A stretch of DNA of 64,000 nt from Geobacillus icigianus (GTDB lineage: Bacteria > Bacillota > Bacilli > Bacillales > Anoxybacillaceae), in the NCBI RefSeq assembly GCF_000750005.1, contig NZ_JPYA01000049.1, positions 1 through 64,000 on the forward strand. The letters are read 5' to 3'. Under the pieces are notes generated by a model. It was not told the origin of the DNA. It did not search any database and saw only the letters and a program-made list of their open reading frames with translations. Each line of letters opens with the position of its first letter. Position 1 is the first letter of the stretch. The translations under genes were made by a program, and so were the position numbers. Positions 52,763-62,115 of the stretch are shown in pieces.

Positions 52763-54349
52763 ATGAACCGGCTGCCGATTCGTTGGAAGATTACCATTTT
52801 CATTTTTGTCATTGTCACTTTTTCAATGTCGCTAAGCGGGTTGTTCATTATCGGTGATTTTTTCCAGACGAAAGAAGACGAATTGCGGCAGCGCGCCTTA
52901 TTGACGGCGCGCACGGTGTCTGAATTGCCGGAAGTAAGGCAGCACATCGTTGGGTCCAAGCAAAGCCGGGCGCTCGTGAATCCCATCGTCGAGCGGGTAA
53001 GGGTCGTTCATAACGCCGATTATATTGTTGTGCTTGACATGAACAAAATCCGCCTTTCCCATCCGCTTCCGGCCATGATCGGCACCGTCTCCCGCGGAGC
53101 CGATGAAGGGCCGGCGTTCGCGGAGCATACGTACACATCAAAAGCGCGCGGAGAAATCGGGACAGTGGTGCGCGCCTTCGTCCCCATCATGAATCGCGAT
53201 CATGAACAAATTGGCGTCACCATCGCCGCTTACCGATTGCCGACGTTTTGGGAAGCGATCGATACGTTAAAAGAAGAAATCGCCATGGCGGTCGTTCTGT
53301 CGCTCGCCGCCGGCGGGAGCGGAGCTTGGCTGCTCGCCTCCCACATCAAGCGCCAAATGTTTGAGCTTGAGCCGCATGAAATCGCCAAGCTGCTCGTGGA
53401 GCGGACGGAAGCGTTTAACGCCATGCACGAAGGCGTCATCGCCATCGACAGCAATGAAAACATCACCATTTTTAATGACCGGGCGAAGCAAATGCTGGGC
53501 GTCGAAGGGAACGTGATCGGGCGGCCAATTCGTTCCGTCATTCCGGATACGTACCTTCCGGAAATCTTGGAAGTGAACAAACCGATTTACAACAAAGAAC
53601 TGCAGCTCGGCAACTTAACGATTTGGAGCAATCGCATCCCCATCAAAGTCAACGGGAAGACGGTTGGCGCCATCGCCATTTTCCAAGACCGCACCGAAGT
53701 GAAACGGCTCGCTGAAGAACTGACGGGGGTCAAAGCGTTCGTCCACGCCTTGCGCGTGCAAAACCATGAATACATGAACAAGCTCCATACGATTGCCGGC
53801 CTGATCCAGCTCGGCCATATTGAAAAGGCGCTCGAATACGTCTTTCAAGCGACCGAAGAGCAAGCGGAACTCATGCAGTTTTTAAGCCGCAACATTAAGG
53901 ATGAGAGCATTTCCGGGCTATTGTTAAGCAAAATCCGCCGCGGCAAGGAGCTCGGTATTCGGGTGACGATCGATCGGCACAGCCGGCTGCACCGCCTCCC
54001 GCCGCACCTTGATCACCATGATTTTGTCGTTCTTCTTGGCAATTTAATTGAAAACGCCTTCGACGCGTTCCAAGGGGTCACCGGCCGGGAGAAAGAAATC
54101 TACATCAGCATCGAACAAAACGACGAAATTTGTTCGCTTTCGGTTGAAGATAACGGCCAAGGCATCGCCCGCGAGCATATCGACCGCATTTTTGACGAAG
54201 GCTTTTCAACAAAAGGCAAGAACGGTCGCGGCATCGGTCTTTACTTGGTAAAACAAATTGTCGAGAAAGGAAACGGACAGATCGATGTCAAATCAGCGCA
54301 GGGCGAAGGCACCGTCTTCACGATGACCTTTGAGATGGTACCGGCTTGA
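52763..54349 (+). CDS. dctS: DctS, dicarboxylate-sensing histidine kinase
   Basis: This CitA/DcuS-type kinase has 528 residues. It has a membrane segment (ITIFIFVIVTFSMSLSGLFI), an extracytoplasmic PAS-like sensor, a second membrane segment near residue 180, a cytoplasmic PAS domain (about 215-320), the phosphorylated His in ALRVQNHEYMNKLHTI, and an ATPase domain with NLIENAFDA and GRGIGLYLVKQ. It senses external C4-dicarboxylates, probably with DctB. The start ATG 52763 is behind GAGGGCCATGCT. The dctR gene follows. Confidence 0.92.
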   Translation: MNRLPIRWKITIFIFVIVTFSMSLSGLFIIGDFFQTKEDELRQRALLTARTVSELPEVRQHIVGSKQSRALVNPIVERVRVVHNADYIVVLDMNKIRLSHPLPAMIGTVSRGADEGPAFAEHTYTSKARGEIGTVVRAFVPIMNRDHEQIGVTIAAYRLPTFWEAIDTLKEEIAMAVVLSLAAGGSGAWLLASHIKRQMFELEPHEIAKLLVERTEAFNAMHEGVIAIDSNENITIFNDRAKQMLGVEGNVIGRPIRSVIPDTYLPEILEVNKPIYNKELQLGNLTIWSNRIPIKVNGKTVGAIAIFQDRTEVKRLAEELTGVKAFVHALRVQNHEYMNKLHTIAGLIQLGHIEKALEYVFQATEEQAELMQFLSRNIKDESISGLLLSKIRRGKELGIRVTIDRHSRLHRLPPHLDHHDFVVLLGNLIENAFDAFQGVTGREKEIYISIEQNDEICSLSVEDNGQGIAREHIDRIFDEGFSTKGKNGRGIGLYLVKQIVEKGNGQIDVKSAQGEGTVFTMTFEMVPA

Positions 54350-54401
54350 TGCATGGGCGACCGCCGTACGTGACCTGCGCAAAACAAAGGAGGAAAAAGC
54401 G

Positions 54402-55082
54402 ATGTACCGCGTGTTGTTGATCGAAGACGACCCTATGGTGCAAGAAGTCAACCGGCAAATGATCGAACAAGTGGACGGGTTCACCGTTGTCGGCCTCGCC
54501 GGAAACGGGGAGGAAGGGCTTCGCCTCATCCGTGAACTTCAACCTGATATCGCCATGATCGATATTTATATGCCGCAGTTGGATGGCCTTGAAACCGTAA
54601 AACAAATCCGGGCTCAAGGCTATGAAGTCGATCTGATCGCCATCACCGCGGCCAGCGACATTGAAACGGTGCGCCGCATCCTGCAAAACGGCGCCTTTGA
54701 CTATATTGTCAAACCGTTCAAATTCGAACGGCTCAAACAGGCGTTAGAAAATTACCGCGCCTTCCGTCAATCATTGGCGGAAAAAGAGTCGCTCACCCAA
54801 GCGGAGCTTGATGCGCTGCGGCAAACACCAAAGCAGCCGGCCGTCTCAACGACAGAACTTCCGAAAGGATTAAACGAAGTGACATTGGAAAAAGTGATCG
54901 CTTATTTGCGCCGGCACCGCTTCCCCGTCTCCGCTGAAGAAGTGGCCGAGGGAGTCGGCATCGCCCGTGTCACCGCCCGCCGCTATTTGGAGTATCTCGA
55001 AAAAAGCGGAAACGTTATGCTCGATGTGCAGTATGGCGGCGTCGGCCGCCCCGTCAACCGCTATCAGCTGAAACGGACGTAG
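54402..55082 (+). CDS. dctR: DctR, two-component response regulator
   Basis: The protein has 226 residues: a receiver domain with phospho-acceptor Asp54 in IAMIDIYMPQLDG and Lys in YIVKPFKFERL, then a linker and a C-terminal helix-turn-helix (SAEEVAEGVGIARVTARRYL). This CitB-type architecture fits regulators paired with CitA/DcuS kinases. It should activate dctP. The ATG at 54402 follows AAAGGAGGAAAAAGCG. Its stop lies one base from the convergent lacI-type gene, with no terminator visible between. Confidence 0.92.
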   Translation: MYRVLLIEDDPMVQEVNRQMIEQVDGFTVVGLAGNGEEGLRLIRELQPDIAMIDIYMPQLDGLETVKQIRAQGYEVDLIAITAASDIETVRRILQNGAFDYIVKPFKFERLKQALENYRAFRQSLAEKESLTQAELDALRQTPKQPAVSTTELPKGLNEVTLEKVIAYLRRHRFPVSAEEVAEGVGIARVTARRYLEYLEKSGNVMLDVQYGGVGRPVNRYQLKRT

Positions 55083-55083
55083 C

Positions 55084-56061
55084 TCAGCCCGTCATTCGCA
55101 CAATCAGCCGCGCCGGCAACTCTTCTTGCGTTCGCGGCACATTTCCTGTTTCAAGCCATTGATGGAGAAGGCGAAACGCTTTTTCCCCAAGCGCCAAGTG
55201 GGGAAGCGCCACGGTCGTCATGCCGAGCATTTCGGCCAGCGGATCGTTATCAAATCCAATGACAGCCAGCTCCTCGGGAATGTGCACGCCGACGCGCTGC
55301 GCATGCAGCACGATGCCAGCCGCCACTTGGTCGCTCGTCACAAGCAAGGCACTCGGCCGTTCTTTCATGTCCATCCACCGCTCAATCACACGCTTGCCAT
55401 CTTCAAGAAATAGACAGCCGTCAAAAATCCACTGCGGTTGCGGAATCACGCCGACGCTGCCCAGCACATCCCGATACGCCGCTGCCCGCGCTTGGCTGTT
55501 CGGTCCCGTCGTTCTTCCGATGCAATAGCCGATCCGCCGGTGCCCCTTGTCCAACAAATAGCGAAGCGCCTGCGCAAACGCTTGGTAATGATCGATATAC
55601 ACCGTGAAAAAATCGTGTCCAACGGCTCGTTCACATAAAACGATCGGACCGTCTTCGCGGTAAGCGGCAAACACCTCCCAGTCGGCCTCGTGAGAACAGA
55701 CGATCAGCCCGTCCATTTGCTTCATCCGCAACCGCTCTAACGCTTCTAACTCCCTCTTTACCTCGTAGTTTGTTTGGAACAAAAGCAGCTGATAACCGCA
55801 GCCAAGCGCCTCCTTGGAAATTCCTTCAATGACCGCCGAAAAATAAGGATGATGAATGTACGGAAGCATCACGCCAACGATTCTCGTCTTCCCTTTCGCC
55901 AAATGGACAGCCTGAATGTTTTTCGTATAGTTCAGCTTCTCGACCGCTTCCCAAACCGCTTTCCGCTTTTCCTCGCTCACGTACGGATACCCGTTTAACA
56001 CCCTCGATACCGTAGCCACCGACACGCCCGCTTCTTTCGCTAAATCGCGGATGTTCGCCAC
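55084..56061 (-). CDS. LacI-family transcriptional regulator
   Basis: The protein has 325 residues: an N-terminal helix-turn-helix (MANIRDLAKEAGVSVATVSR with VLNGYPYVSEEKR) and a periplasmic-binding-like effector domain. It resembles B. subtilis DegA-type regulators, but the effector is not identifiable. The ATG follows CGGAAGGAGTGGAATTGTGG. A perfect palindrome, TGAAACGCGTTTCA, lies between it and the divergent small gene, a likely autoregulatory operator. No sugar genes are adjacent. Confidence 0.88.
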   Translation of the reverse strand: MANIRDLAKEAGVSVATVSRVLNGYPYVSEEKRKAVWEAVEKLNYTKNIQAVHLAKGKTRIVGVMLPYIHHPYFSAVIEGISKEALGCGYQLLLFQTNYEVKRELEALERLRMKQMDGLIVCSHEADWEVFAAYREDGPIVLCERAVGHDFFTVYIDHYQAFAQALRYLLDKGHRRIGYCIGRTTGPNSQARAAAYRDVLGSVGVIPQPQWIFDGCLFLEDGKRVIERWMDMKERPSALLVTSDQVAAGIVLHAQRVGVHIPEELAVIGFDNDPLAEMLGMTTVALPHLALGEKAFRLLHQWLETGNVPRTQEELPARLIVRMTG

Positions 56062-56086
56062 AATTCCACTCCTTCCGAAAAACAGC

Positions 56087-56117
56087 TTGACTTGAAACGC
56101 GTTTCATCCATTATGCT
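56087..56117. promoter_or_regulatory. Divergent promoter with palindromic operator
   Basis: TTGACT (56087-56092) and TATGCT (56112-56117) flank the perfect palindrome TGAAACGCGTTTCA (56093-56106), and on the minus strand CATAAT lies just before it. The palindrome fits both a LacI-family operator and a CcpA cre site, so either could control both directions. Confidence 0.65.
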
Positions 56118-56153
56118 GGTCTCGCCATTCAGTATACAGGAGGTGGAACGCCA

Positions 56154-56264
56154 ATGCTCAATGGATTGGCCTTGCTTGTCTTGCTTGTCGCGATCATTTG
56201 GGCAGGAGCCCATGTCGCTCTCAGCGCCAAAGAGAAACAGAAGCCAAACCACCATAAAAAATAA
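56154..56264 (+). CDS. Thirty-six-residue single-span protein
   Basis: The ORF reads MLNGLALLVLLVAIIWAGAH then VALSAKEKQKPNHHKK: one membrane helix and a basic, His-containing tail. AGGAGGTGGAACGCC precedes the ATG, and a -10/-35 pair with the LacI-type operator lies upstream. It is a probable real small gene too short for usual calling. No homologue was recognised. Confidence 0.65.
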   Translation: MLNGLALLVLLVAIIWAGAHVALSAKEKQKPNHHKK

Positions 56265-56338
56265 GGAATTGAACCCGTTTGTTTCCGCTGTTTCAACTGC
56301 TATAATGAATGGTATATGGAAAGCAAGGAGGAATCAAG

Positions 56339-57028
56339 ATGTTTCGATATTGGCAATCGCTCATTTCCATCGTTGCCGCCGCTATCTTGCTTGCCGGCTG
56401 CGGCGCGGACTCCTCGCCGCCCGACAAAACCGAGGCAAAAACCAAACAAACGGCAAGTTCCGGCGAACACCGCACTCATCCGCAAGCAACAGAGCCTGCG
56501 AACCAAAACTCCACCGCTGCTAGCGGGCAGCACTCAACCGGGAATGGACAAGACAAAACGGCGGGGAATGAACCGGCATCTTCCCGGTCAACCACTTCCC
56601 TTTCTTACCAAAAAGGGAAGCAAATCGTCACCGGAACAGCCACGTTGACCGTCAGCGACAACCAGCATTTCTCGCTCTACGTTCTGGACGGCTGGACGCT
56701 TGATGCAGAGGAACCGAACGCCGACGTTCTCCTTCATGGCAAGACATTCGCCCGCATCCGTCTCCTTCATGACAAGGAGATCGACTACGAACAATTGGCC
56801 AAGGAACACGCCCAAGCGGTCAACAGCAGCGCCGCGCGCCGGCAAGCCGCGCAGCTCCCTGCCCCGTTCCAAGACGCCGTTTGGTACACCGCCCAAGCCG
56901 ATGGCGTCACCGTCCACGTCATCGCCAGCGCTCAGCCAGCGCCACTGCTGCTTACGGTTCATGCCCCTGATGGCGAAGATGCGCTCGGCGCTGTCCTAGC
57001 CATGGTCGCCACGTTGCAACGACAATAA
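56339..57028 (+). CDS. Lipoprotein of unknown function
   Basis: The protein has 229 residues. The signal peptide ends in the lipobox LLAGC (Cys near residue 21). A Ser/Thr/Asn-rich, low-complexity linker (about 25-90) precedes a folded domain ([20 protein letters not shown] and onward). The start ATG 56339 follows AAGGAGGAATCAAG. It would be anchored on the outer face of the membrane. The C-terminal domain resembles short envelope lipoproteins of Bacillales, but no function can be given. Confidence 0.8.
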   Translation: MFRYWQSLISIVAAAILLAGCGADSSPPDKTEAKTKQTASSGEHRTHPQATEPANQNSTAASGQHSTGNGQDKTAGNEPASSRSTTSLSYQKGKQIVTGTATLTVSDNQHFSLYVLDGWTLDAEEPNADVLLHGKTFARIRLLHDKEIDYEQLAKEHAQAVNSSAARRQAAQLPAPFQDAVWYTAQADGVTVHVIASAQPAPLLLTVHAPDGEDALGAVLAMVATLQRQ

Positions 57029-57033
57029 TCGTT

Positions 57034-57060
57034 TGGCGGGAGGCCATCGGCCCTCCCGCC
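57034..57060 (+). terminator. Hairpin after the lipoprotein gene
   Basis: GGCGGGAGG / CCCTCCCGCC is a strong stem right after the stop, but a T tract is lacking. A second hairpin TTTGCC...GGCAAA follows. Confidence 0.5.
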
Positions 57061-57143
57061 GTCAAAAGAAAAACCCCCTTTGCCAGCGAAGAGGGGCAAA
57101 CTAGCTGTATGCTTTCTTCTTTGCGAAAAAACGTTTTCATCGC

Positions 57144-57539
57144 ATGGAAAACGTCCGATTTTTGCCTAAGGATATAATACCGGAATTTTTCGTCTTTACT
57201 ATAGATGAGCATTTTTCATTCCATTCATTTCTATGTCCTGAGAGACAAACAGGGAACCCCTTAGGCGACAGCGAATGCCGCAGACAGATGGAGGATCTTT
57301 GGGCGAGTAGTACCAATCACATCGTTGAGTGGCGCGGGCAGCCCGTGACGAAGGCTTCGTTTTTTGGCCAATCGTATTATCCATCGAAGGAACAGTGGTT
57401 GATTCGTCCGTTTGGCGATTCGCTGGATGCGATGAAGGATCCATGGCTGAAGTTTGCGAAGCAACGTTTCTTCATCCCAAGGGCTTTTCGTGAAAAAATG
57501 GCTGAGCGTGGTTCGATGGTCAGGATGAAAACCAAATAG
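57144..57539 (+). CDS. Unknown ORF, possibly decayed
   Basis: The ORF of 131 codons contains a coding-like stretch ([20 protein letters not shown], then [18 protein letters not shown]), but it has no ribosome binding site before its ATG, lower GC content than its neighbours, and its last codons and TAG lie at the boundary of a truncated dispersed repeat. I do not recognise it. It could be a gene fragment or a recently acquired gene interrupted by the repeat. Confidence 0.3.
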   Translation: MENVRFLPKDIIPEFFVFTIDEHFSFHSFLCPERQTGNPLGDSECRRQMEDLWASSTNHIVEWRGQPVTKASFFGQSYYPSKEQWLIRPFGDSLDAMKDPWLKFAKQRFFIPRAFREKMAERGSMVRMKTK

Positions 57540-57622
57540 AAAAACTTTGTCACATCAGGATAGTCTTTCAAACGCTCCCCCATTGCTTAAAAGAAACAAC
57601 CGTTTTTCACCAGTCCTCTAGA
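57530..57622 (+). repeat. Truncated dispersed TIR repeat, beta type (right half)
   Basis: From AAATAGAAAAACTTTGTCAC through CAAACGCTCCCCCATTG to GTTTTTCACCAGTCCTCTAG it matches the right half of beta copies. The left half is missing, replaced by the preceding ORF. Confidence 0.75.
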
Positions 57623-57704
57623 AAAAATTCTCGGAGTACATGTCCAACAGCTTTTGAAAAATGTGGTCAAAATGTGGTCAAAAGCTATTTTTGTACTCCG
57701 AGAA
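57622..57704 (-). terminator. Large palindromic terminator of pgi
   Basis: TTCTCGGAGTACA (57628-57640) and TGTACTCCGAGAA (57692-57704) form a perfect 13-bp stem, with an inner stem AGCTTTTGA / TCAAAAGCT and the tandem loop sequence ATGTGGTCAAA twice. On the minus strand TTTTTTC follows, 40 bp after pgi. Confidence 0.65.
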
Positions 57705-57743
57705 AAGAATGATTTTCAGTCAGCGTTTTACTCAAAAGTGCTG

Positions 57744-59093
57744 TTATTTCAACCGTTTTTCCAACTCTTCCTTCAGCTGTTCATAGCCCGGCTTGCCCAA
57801 AAGGGCGAACATGTTCTTTTTGTACGCTTCGACACCCGGCTGGTCAAACGGGTTGACGCCAAGCAAATAGCCGCTCATGGCGCATGCTTTTTCAAAGAAG
57901 TAGACGAGGTAGCCAAACGTGTATTCATCGAGTTTCGGCAAGGTGATGACCAAGTTCGGCACACCGCCGTCCGTATGGGCGAGCAATGTCCCTTCGAACG
58001 CTTTCGTGTTCACGAAATCAACCGTTTTTCCGGCCAAATAGTTCAGGCCGTCGAGGTCGTTTTCCTCGGCCTCAATGATCAGCTCATGGCGCGGCTCCTC
58101 GAGTTTCAACACCGTTTCAAACAAATCGCGGCGCCCTTCTTGAATGTATTGGCCGAGCGAATGCAAATCGGTCGAGAAATCGGCGGAAGCCGGATAAATG
58201 CCTTTTTGGTCTTTCCCTTCGCTTTCGCCAAACAGCTGCTTCCACCATTCGGCGAAATAGTGCAACGCCGGTTCATAGTTGACGAGCAGCTCGATCGTTT
58301 TCCCTTTGTTGTACAAAATGTTGCGGATGGCCGCGTATTGGTAAGCGGCGTTTTCCTCCAGCTCCGAGGAGCTGAAATCGGCGCGCGCTTTGGCCGCTCC
58401 TTCCATCATGGCGTCGATGTCCGCGCCGCTTGCGGCAATCGGCAGCAGCCCAACCGCCGTCAGCACGGAATAGCGGCCGCCGATGTCGTCCGGAATGACA
58501 AACGTTTCATATCCTTCCTCATCGGCCAGCGTCCGCAGCGCCCCACGCTTGCTGTCGGTCGTGGCGTAAATGCGGCGGCGCGCTTCCTCTTTGCCGTATT
58601 TGTCCTCAAGCAGCTTGCGGAAAATACGGAAGGCGATCGCCGGCTCCGTCGTCGTCCCCGATTTGGAAATGACGTTGAGCGAGAAATCTTTTCCGTCGAG
58701 AAAATCGATGACGTCCTTCATATACGTCGAGCTGATGTTGTTGCCGACAAAAATGATTTGCGGCGTTTGCCGCTTCTCTTTCGGCAAAGCGTTGTAAAAC
58801 GAATGGTGCAGCATCTCGACCGCGGCGCGCGCGCCAAGGTACGAGCCGCCGATGCCGATGACAAGCAGGACATCGGAGTCCGATTGAATGGTTTTCGCCG
58901 CTTGTTTGATGCGGGCGAATTCGTCTTTGTCATAGTCGACCGGCCAGTCAAGCCACCCTAAAAAGTCGCTCCCAACGCCGGTTTTTTCATGGAGCGAATG
59001 GTGCGCGACTTTCACGGCATCGCGCAAGTAAGTCAGTTCGTGTTCGCCAAAAAAGGCAAGCGCTTTGGAATAATCAAACCGAATATGGGTCAT
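57744..59093 (-). CDS. pgi: Glucose-6-phosphate isomerase
   Basis: The enzyme has 449 residues, the short bacterial form. Conserved blocks are [55 protein letters not shown] and [18 protein letters not shown]. It interconverts glucose 6-phosphate and fructose 6-phosphate. The start is ATG 59093 behind GGGGAGGCGGGAATGG. The local order pgi, iron alcohol dehydrogenase, yuzA and yugI parallels B. subtilis. Confidence 0.95.
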   Translation of the reverse strand: MTHIRFDYSKALAFFGEHELTYLRDAVKVAHHSLHEKTGVGSDFLGWLDWPVDYDKDEFARIKQAAKTIQSDSDVLLVIGIGGSYLGARAAVEMLHHSFYNALPKEKRQTPQIIFVGNNISSTYMKDVIDFLDGKDFSLNVISKSGTTTEPAIAFRIFRKLLEDKYGKEEARRRIYATTDSKRGALRTLADEEGYETFVIPDDIGGRYSVLTAVGLLPIAASGADIDAMMEGAAKARADFSSSELEENAAYQYAAIRNILYNKGKTIELLVNYEPALHYFAEWWKQLFGESEGKDQKGIYPASADFSTDLHSLGQYIQEGRRDLFETVLKLEEPRHELIIEAEENDLDGLNYLAGKTVDFVNTKAFEGTLLAHTDGGVPNLVITLPKLDEYTFGYLVYFFEKACAMSGYLLGVNPFDQPGVEAYKKNMFALLGKPGYEQLKEELEKRLK

Positions 59094-59301
59094 CCATTCC
59101 CGCCTCCCCTTCAATGTTCATTGCCTTCTTTCACTTTAGCCGAACGGACAAGGGAAATCAAGCGGCGCTCCTCCTTGGAAACGGATTCAGCTTTGACAAT
59201 TTTCGCCGCGCCGGTGTCCTTCAGGCGCGCTAACTCCCATCCCGCCATCATCCCGCGTTGGGGCGCTCCTCTCGCGCCCGAGCAGCCGGCTCGGCCCATG
59301 T

Positions 59302-59343
59302 GAAAAACGCCGGCTCGAGACGGGTGCCACCGCCAAGCCGGCG
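59302..59343 (-). terminator. Alcohol dehydrogenase terminator
   Basis: On the minus strand CGCCGGCT / AGCCGGCG with a 20-base loop is followed by TTTTTC. Confidence 0.75.
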
Positions 59344-59377
59344 CCTTGATCCATCAACCTACGACCGCGGCGCCCCG

Positions 59378-60541
59378 TTACAGGGAGGCGCGCAAAATCG
59401 CGAGCACATCATCGCGGTTCAACGTTTTGAAACGGCCGAATTCGCCAAACGCCATCGCTTTATCGGCCATGAGCTCCACATTCTCATCATTGATGCCGTA
59501 ATCCGCCAATCGCGACGGCGCCCCAAGGCTCGACCAGAACGCGCGCAGCCACTCGATGCCTTCAAGCGCCACATCGCGTTCCGTTTTGCCGGCCGGATCG
59601 ACATCAAAGACGCGCACCGCGAGCTGGGCAAAACGGCTGACGTTTTCATCGAGCACATGCTTCATCCAATTCGGGAACAAAATCGCCAACCCCCCAGCAT
59701 GCGGAATGTCGTACACCGCCGAAACCGCGTGTTCAATGTTATGCGTCGCCCAGTCGCCGCGCACGCCCATTTGCAAGAAGCCGTTTAAGGCGATCGTGCC
59801 CCCGTACATGATCGTTTCGCGCAGCTCGTAGTTTTCCAAATCGTCGATCAGCTTCGGCGCCGTTTCAATCACGGTTTTCAACACCGCTTCGCACATCCGG
59901 TCTTGAAGCGGCGTGTTTGGCGTATGGTGGAAATATTGCTCAAACACGTGCGACATCATATCGACGATGCCGTACACCGTATGGTCTTTCGGAACGGTTA
60001 TCGTATATGTCGGATCCAAAATGGAAAATTGCGGGAACGTAAACGGGCTGCCCCAGCCGTATTTTTCTTTCGTCTCCCAGTTCGTGATCACTGAGCCGGA
60101 ATTCATCTCCGAACCGGTCGCCGCCAGCGTAAGCACGGTGCCAAACGGCAGGGCGCCGGTGACCGCCGCTTTTTTCGTGATAAAGTCCCACGGATCGCCA
60201 GCAAATTTCGCGCCGGCGGCAATCGCTTTTGTGCAATCGATGACGCTGCCGCCGCCAACGGCGAGCAAAAACTCAATCCCTTCTCGGCGACAAATGTCCA
60301 CCCCTTTTCTGACAGTCGAAACGCGCGGGTTTGGCTCCACCCCCGGCAGTTCAACGACGTCAGCGCCAATCTCTCCCAACATCTTCATGACTTCCTCATA
60401 CAATCCGTTTCGTTTGATGCTGCCGCCGCCATAGACAAGCAGCACTTTTCGGCCATAGCGCGGCACCTCTTCTTTGAGCCGTTCGAGTTGCCCTTTTCCG
60501 AAAATGAGTTTCGTCGGATTGTGGAAGATAAAATTTTGCAT
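59378..60541 (-). CDS. Iron-containing alcohol dehydrogenase (YugJ/BdhA-like)
   Basis: The enzyme has 387 residues. NAD(P)-binding [13 protein letters not shown] and [15 protein letters not shown] are typical of group III dehydrogenases, and metal ligands lie in [13 protein letters not shown] and [13 protein letters not shown]. Relatives are butanol dehydrogenases (BdhA) and YugJ/YugK. The start is ATG 60541 behind AAAAGGAGGACGATACAT; the long upstream frame overlaps yuzA and is rejected. The aldehyde or ketone substrate is unknown. Confidence 0.9.
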   Translation of the reverse strand: MQNFIFHNPTKLIFGKGQLERLKEEVPRYGRKVLLVYGGGSIKRNGLYEEVMKMLGEIGADVVELPGVEPNPRVSTVRKGVDICRREGIEFLLAVGGGSVIDCTKAIAAGAKFAGDPWDFITKKAAVTGALPFGTVLTLAATGSEMNSGSVITNWETKEKYGWGSPFTFPQFSILDPTYTITVPKDHTVYGIVDMMSHVFEQYFHHTPNTPLQDRMCEAVLKTVIETAPKLIDDLENYELRETIMYGGTIALNGFLQMGVRGDWATHNIEHAVSAVYDIPHAGGLAILFPNWMKHVLDENVSRFAQLAVRVFDVDPAGKTERDVALEGIEWLRAFWSSLGAPSRLADYGINDENVELMADKAMAFGEFGRFKTLNRDDVLAILRASL

Positions 60542-60698
60542 ATGTATCGTCCTCCTTTTGCCTCCATTATGGCGGCATCTCTCATCCTTTGTAAAGCTAT
60601 TTGCCTGCGCAGGCCGCCGTGCATATTTTTCGCCGCTTCGATTCATGCTATTAGTGAATGGATGGAATCCAATACGTTTCCAAAGGAGGCAGACAAAC

Positions 60699-60932
60699 AT
60701 GGGAGCTTTGCAGCGCATTGCGCTATTGTTGACGATTATTGGCGCGATTAACTGGGGACTAATCGGCTTTTTCCAATTTGACCTTGTCGCCGCGATTTTC
60801 GGCGGCCAGAACTCGGTTTGGTCGCGCATCATTTACAGTCTGGTCGGCATCGCCGGGCTGATCAATTTGGCGCTGCTGTTCAAGCCAGCCGAAGAGCTCG
60901 GGCGCACCGAGCCAAAAACGACGCGCACATAA
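60699..60932 (+). CDS. yuzA: YuzA-like DUF378 membrane protein
   Basis: The protein has 77 residues with two membrane helices. The DUF378 pattern [20 protein letters not shown] follows the first helix start. The start ATG 60699 follows AAAGGAGGCAGACAAAC. It diverges from the alcohol dehydrogenase and ends in a terminator. Function is unknown. Confidence 0.85.
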   Translation: MGALQRIALLLTIIGAINWGLIGFFQFDLVAAIFGGQNSVWSRIIYSLVGIAGLINLALLFKPAEELGRTEPKTTRT

Positions 60933-60944
60933 AAAACCGTTGGG

Positions 60945-60976
60945 GACGCTCACCGCTTGGCGGTGGGTGTCTTTTT
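60945..60976 (+). terminator. yuzA terminator
   Basis: GACGCTCACCGC / GCGGTGGGTGTC is followed by TTTTTCTTTT. Confidence 0.85.
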
Positions 60977-61095
60977 CTTTTGGCCACCCCACGCGCAAGC
61001 GCCGCGCCTGTTCAACCGAGCAAGGCGCGCGGCTTGGCGAGGCAAGCCTCCCTTTGACCGCGGGAGAACGCGCGGCCGAAACGGCGGCACCCACT

Positions 61096-61461
61096 TTACG
61101 GTTTCGGCCCTTCTTCTCGTTTGGACTGTTCAATCCACTCGCGCAGCTTTTCCTTCAACGGGCGAAACCCCGAACCGAGCGGCATTTTGATGCGCACATG
61201 GCGCTTTGTCTTCTCTCGATTCGGTTCGAGCGCCTTTAACGACAGGCTCGCCCGTCCCGTCTTCCCATCGACATCGAGCACTTTGACGGTCACTTCATCA
61301 CCAACACTGACATAATCGCGCACATCTTTGACAAATTGATGCGAAATCTCCGAAATATGGATCAGCCCTTGCGTGCCGCCCTCGAGCTGGACGAACGCGC
61401 CGTACGGCTGAATGCCCGTCACCTTCCCTTTCACGATCGCTCCTCGTTTTATCGTTGACAA
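61096..61461 (-). CDS. yugI: YugI-like S1 RNA-binding protein (general stress protein 13)
   Basis: The protein has 121 residues: an S1 domain (GAIVKGKVTGIQPYGAFVQL to VKVLDVDGKTGRASLSLKAL) and a basic C-terminal tail. It is probably a ribosome- or RNA-associated protein as in B. subtilis. The start is taken as TTG 61461, 8 bp from AGGAG; the GTG 9 bp upstream overlaps that site. Confidence 0.88.
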   Translation of the reverse strand: MSTIKRGAIVKGKVTGIQPYGAFVQLEGGTQGLIHISEISHQFVKDVRDYVSVGDEVTVKVLDVDGKTGRASLSLKALEPNREKTKRHVRIKMPLGSGFRPLKEKLREWIEQSKREEGPKP

Positions 61462-61670
61462 GCGAAACACTCCTATTGGTTAAATGTCATCGTTTCTGTA
61501 TTATAACATAACCAAACTGCCAAACCCAACCGAGACGGGGCGAAACTAACGCGACCAAAGGGACGACCGAAGACTGCCGACCTTCGCAAGCAGACAAAGG
61601 GGCAAAAAACGGAAGACAGGGCCAGAAAAAAAGAAGCTTGCCGAAGCACAGACCTCCTCCCCCGAATCGG

Positions 61671-61718
61671 GCTGACCCAAAAGGCTATCTGCCTTGGAGA
61701 TAAGCACAACCTATCGCG
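61671..61718 (+). repeat. Repeat C, copy 2
   Basis: GCTGACCCAAAAGGCTATCTG, then GATAAGCACAACCTATCGCG, aligns with the copy at 51435. Confidence 0.5.
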
Positions 61719-61760
61719 CCGCAGAAGCAGTCAGCACGTCTATACAGCAACGGAAGAGGG

Positions 61761-61815
61761 GGCTGACCCAAAAGGCAGTCTCCCCCTCAAAAAAGACAAA
61801 ATATTCGTGTGACGG
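61761..61815 (+). repeat. Repeat C, copy 3
   Basis: GCTGACCCAAAAGGCAGTCT, CCCCCTC and CGTGTGACGGGG align with the copy at 51435. GAGGGGG before it and CCCCCTC within it form a 7-bp inverted repeat. Confidence 0.5.
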
Positions 61816-62115
61816 GGCGTCGGCTAGGTACGTATAGCCCGATGAGACAAGGTGTAGCCCAACTCCCACAGTTTAGACTGTTGAGACGGCCAAGCCGCAT
61901 TCCCCTCGAAACAGGGATGGAAGAAAAAATGGCGTTGCCAACCGCGGTTCTCAAATTGAAACATCTTGCGGGCCCATCAACCAATCCCGTTCTCGCCAAT
62001 GGAACCACTTTGACCAAACGTTCTTTCTCTTCTCCACCAGCTCGATCGACTTCGCCAGTGTCCTCGTTTTTCACCCGTTTTCGATATCTCGAATGAACGG
62101 ATGGCGCAGCGCCAA

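Larger units (their letters stand above)
61462..62115. other. Intergenic with mobile-element-like remnants
   Basis: Two repeat C copies lie at 61671-61718 and 61761-61815. The part from 61830 to 62100 holds a 95-codon frame (61809-62096) without a ribosome site; parts such as SPMRQGVAQLPQF do not match a family I recognise. It may be decayed mobile sequence. Confidence 0.45.

Noticed and set aside
61809..62096. A 95-codon plus-strand frame between yugI and alaT
   Set aside because: It has no ribosome binding site and no recognisable family, and it lies in a region with mobile-element-like repeats, so it is not called as a gene.
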